Shown here one piece after another: positions 62,570 to 64,000 of a stretch of DNA of 64,000 bases. Every line of letters begins with the position of its first letter. The stretch's first letter is position 1. The stretch is taken from positions 124,001-188,000 of the forward strand of contig JAWWNJ010000204.1 of the NCBI GenBank assembly GCA_037176885.1, in the 5' to 3' direction. Made by a program: the position numbers and the translations under genes. The notes beneath the pieces were generated by a model. That model had not been told where the DNA came from. It did not search any database and saw only the letters and a program-made list of their open reading frames with translations. Source of the stretch: Favolaschia claudopus. Taxonomy: Eukaryota; Basidiomycota; Agaricomycetes; Agaricales; Mycenaceae.

Positions 62570-63162
62570 ATGTCACGTCACGGTAAATCGCCGAGGCGGC
62601 ATCACAATCCCATCAGCTGTCAATCTGTTGCCTTTTTAAGAAACAAGCTGCACCCTCGCGCGCTCCTGCATGTTGGGTGCTCTAATTGGAAGACCATTTC
62701 GATTGACAAGGCCATTGAGTCTATAGTTACCTGCTGGAAAGAAAACAATGTTTTTAAAGCCCTTTTTTGTGAGAAACAAGGCAATATACATACAGGGTGC
62801 ATTGCTGAGCTCAAGGAACAATCAGCTATATTTCTGGACCCAACAACTCATCATTTAGCTCATACTAAGAGAGGTATTGGGGGGGAACGACTCTCTATTG
62901 AGTTGATGGCTCTTGAGATAGAAAATTGGACTCAGTTGGAATCAGTGGCTTGTTTGTCACTTCTGCATGCCCTTTAAGAGCTAGGACTCCTGTATATAGG
63001 GTCAAAATGTACTCTATATTCATAAATCACGCAATATTGACATCAGGAACGTTCCTTCAAATCCCTACTGAAGCTGAGGAAGCAGCACATTCCAAATCAC
63101 GAGGTTTTCACAAAAAAGTAATTATTTGGGGTCGAAAACGGGCTCCCATACTCAGAAGATAG
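62570..63162 (+). CDS. Hypothetical protein(s), two overlapping frames
   Basis: ATG at 62570 gives 135 codons with protein-like composition: VAFLRNKLHPRALLHVGCSN, KAIESIVTCWKENNVFKALF, ERLSIELMALEIENWTQLES. The overlapping frame 62926-63162 continues with PVYRVKMYSIFINHAILTSG and IPTEAEEAAHSKSRGF, so a frameshift or an unseen intron near 62940 may join them. No family recognised. The sequence is less GC-rich than the cluster just upstream. Confidence 0.35.
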
Positions 63163-64000
63163 GCTGGAATGCTCATATACATCTACTAAGCCTAATTCTG
63201 AGCGTAGGTACGGGTCTGCACACGCGCAAGTCCCATGTTGCTCTTCAGTGTTGTTTTGATGGAATGATGTAAGTTGGCCGATTTGCGTGTCGTACACGTT
63301 AATAAGACGCGTTTTTGAAAGCGTAGAATATGCTTTTATGTCCATACTATTATAAGACACGCTCAAAACGCGTCTGAGCGCTGGCAAACGCGCGGACTGA
63401 CGCAGTAAGTTGAGAAAGTAAATCTTGATCGCAACGCTAAGCGGCGTGATGGAATTACCGTCATATACTGCGTATGGAAAGCCCTAGACCGTTAGCCGAG
63501 GGCCGATTTACAAAATTTACGATCTTTACCGTAAATTTACCCAGCGTAAGTACTTACGCTACTTACGCTCTCCACATTCACTTACGCAGCAAAATAAATT
63601 CGATGTGCTTTATTCTGGCACACCCTGCTCTCACCACTCTTTGGGGAGAATCCACTAGACCCAATTGATGATTCTGTATCCTCAGAATGTTGAAAGAGAC
63701 TGCATATTTGGCGTAAACTCGCGTCATAGCCAAGTTGAACATCCCAAAAAGGAAATCGGCGGGTTCTCTTCACTGTTTCTCCACTAGATGTACCCGGGAC
63801 ACCTTCTCTGCGTTCAAACGACTCATGTAAACATACATGAGCTTGAACACGTTACTTGGCAGAGATGTCGCGCTAAATTCCGCCGAAAACTGAGGCTAAC
63901 AGTTGAAAATACAGAAAAATCACAATATATTCTCCTCATTTTGGCTCGTTTCAATTGGGTGAAGCTTTCAGACTAAGATACAAGTACATTGACACGTATT
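63163..64000. other. Non-coding right edge
   Basis: No gene recognised. Palindromic AAATTTACG/CGTAAATTT pairs at 63513-63540 and repeated ACTTACGC words to 63585. The window ends without a feature border. Confidence 0.3.

Overview
The window reads as repeat-rich nuclear DNA of a filamentous fungus, most likely a basidiomycete (Agaricomycetes). Support: introns of about 41-69 nt with GT..AG borders, Copia, Gypsy and DIRS-like retroelements of fungal type, hAT-like and Tc1/mariner/pogo-like elements, and a coding relic of a type I associate with Agaricomycete repeat families. No operons, prokaryotic genes or CRISPR arrays are present.

Host genes are few. (1) A seven-exon PUF (Pumilio-family) RNA-binding protein, minus strand, 13249-14788. 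(2) A four-exon histone H4, minus strand, 40263-40751; it is full length at 103 codons but unusually divergent, with K8 and K12 of the acetylated tail replaced. (3) A three-exon Enhancer-of-polycomb-like (Epl1) protein, minus strand, 58152-59721, whose reading frame runs on into a bZIP domain. (4) An unrecognised multi-exon gene at 24160-25142. (5) Several unassigned open frames.

The rest is layered transposons. 0-9 kb: an integrase relic split by an 8-bp-TSD element; a Copia LTR; a Copia gag split by a 930-bp solo Gypsy LTR with 5-bp TSD; and a complete gag-only LTR element (7187-8958) with TSD ATTTA. 9-30 kb: TA-flanked inverted-repeat elements, a Tc1 transposase relic, nested hAT-like elements, and a Copia gag-pol (20.4-24.1 kb) interrupted twice by TA elements. 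30-39 kb: a minus-strand Gypsy element (LTR, gag, protease, RT) with two hAT-like insertions. 41-46 kb: hAT-like, R1 and Copia copies, a fold-back element, and a mariner-in-hAT-in-R1 nest. 48-57 kb: a minisatellite, a DIRS-like RT relic, a palindrome split by an element, a chimeric Gypsy fragment and an LTR. 59.7-62.6 kb: a dense cluster of GC-rich repeats.

The strongest candidate for an undescribed system concerns three LTR-like sequences with unrelated sequence (2146-2325, 20146-20297, and 57052-56908 on the minus strand). Each holds a leader unit carrying a 50-51-bp GT..AG intron-like insert, followed at once by a second copy of the same unit from which exactly that insert is missing. Two Gypsy LTRs show a related repeat-splice-donor-repeat layout. 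I infer that the processed second copy could be the landing site for strong-stop cDNA made from a spliced leader, which would let the LTR keep its intron through reverse transcription. All statements come from reading the sequence by eye; no database search was possible.
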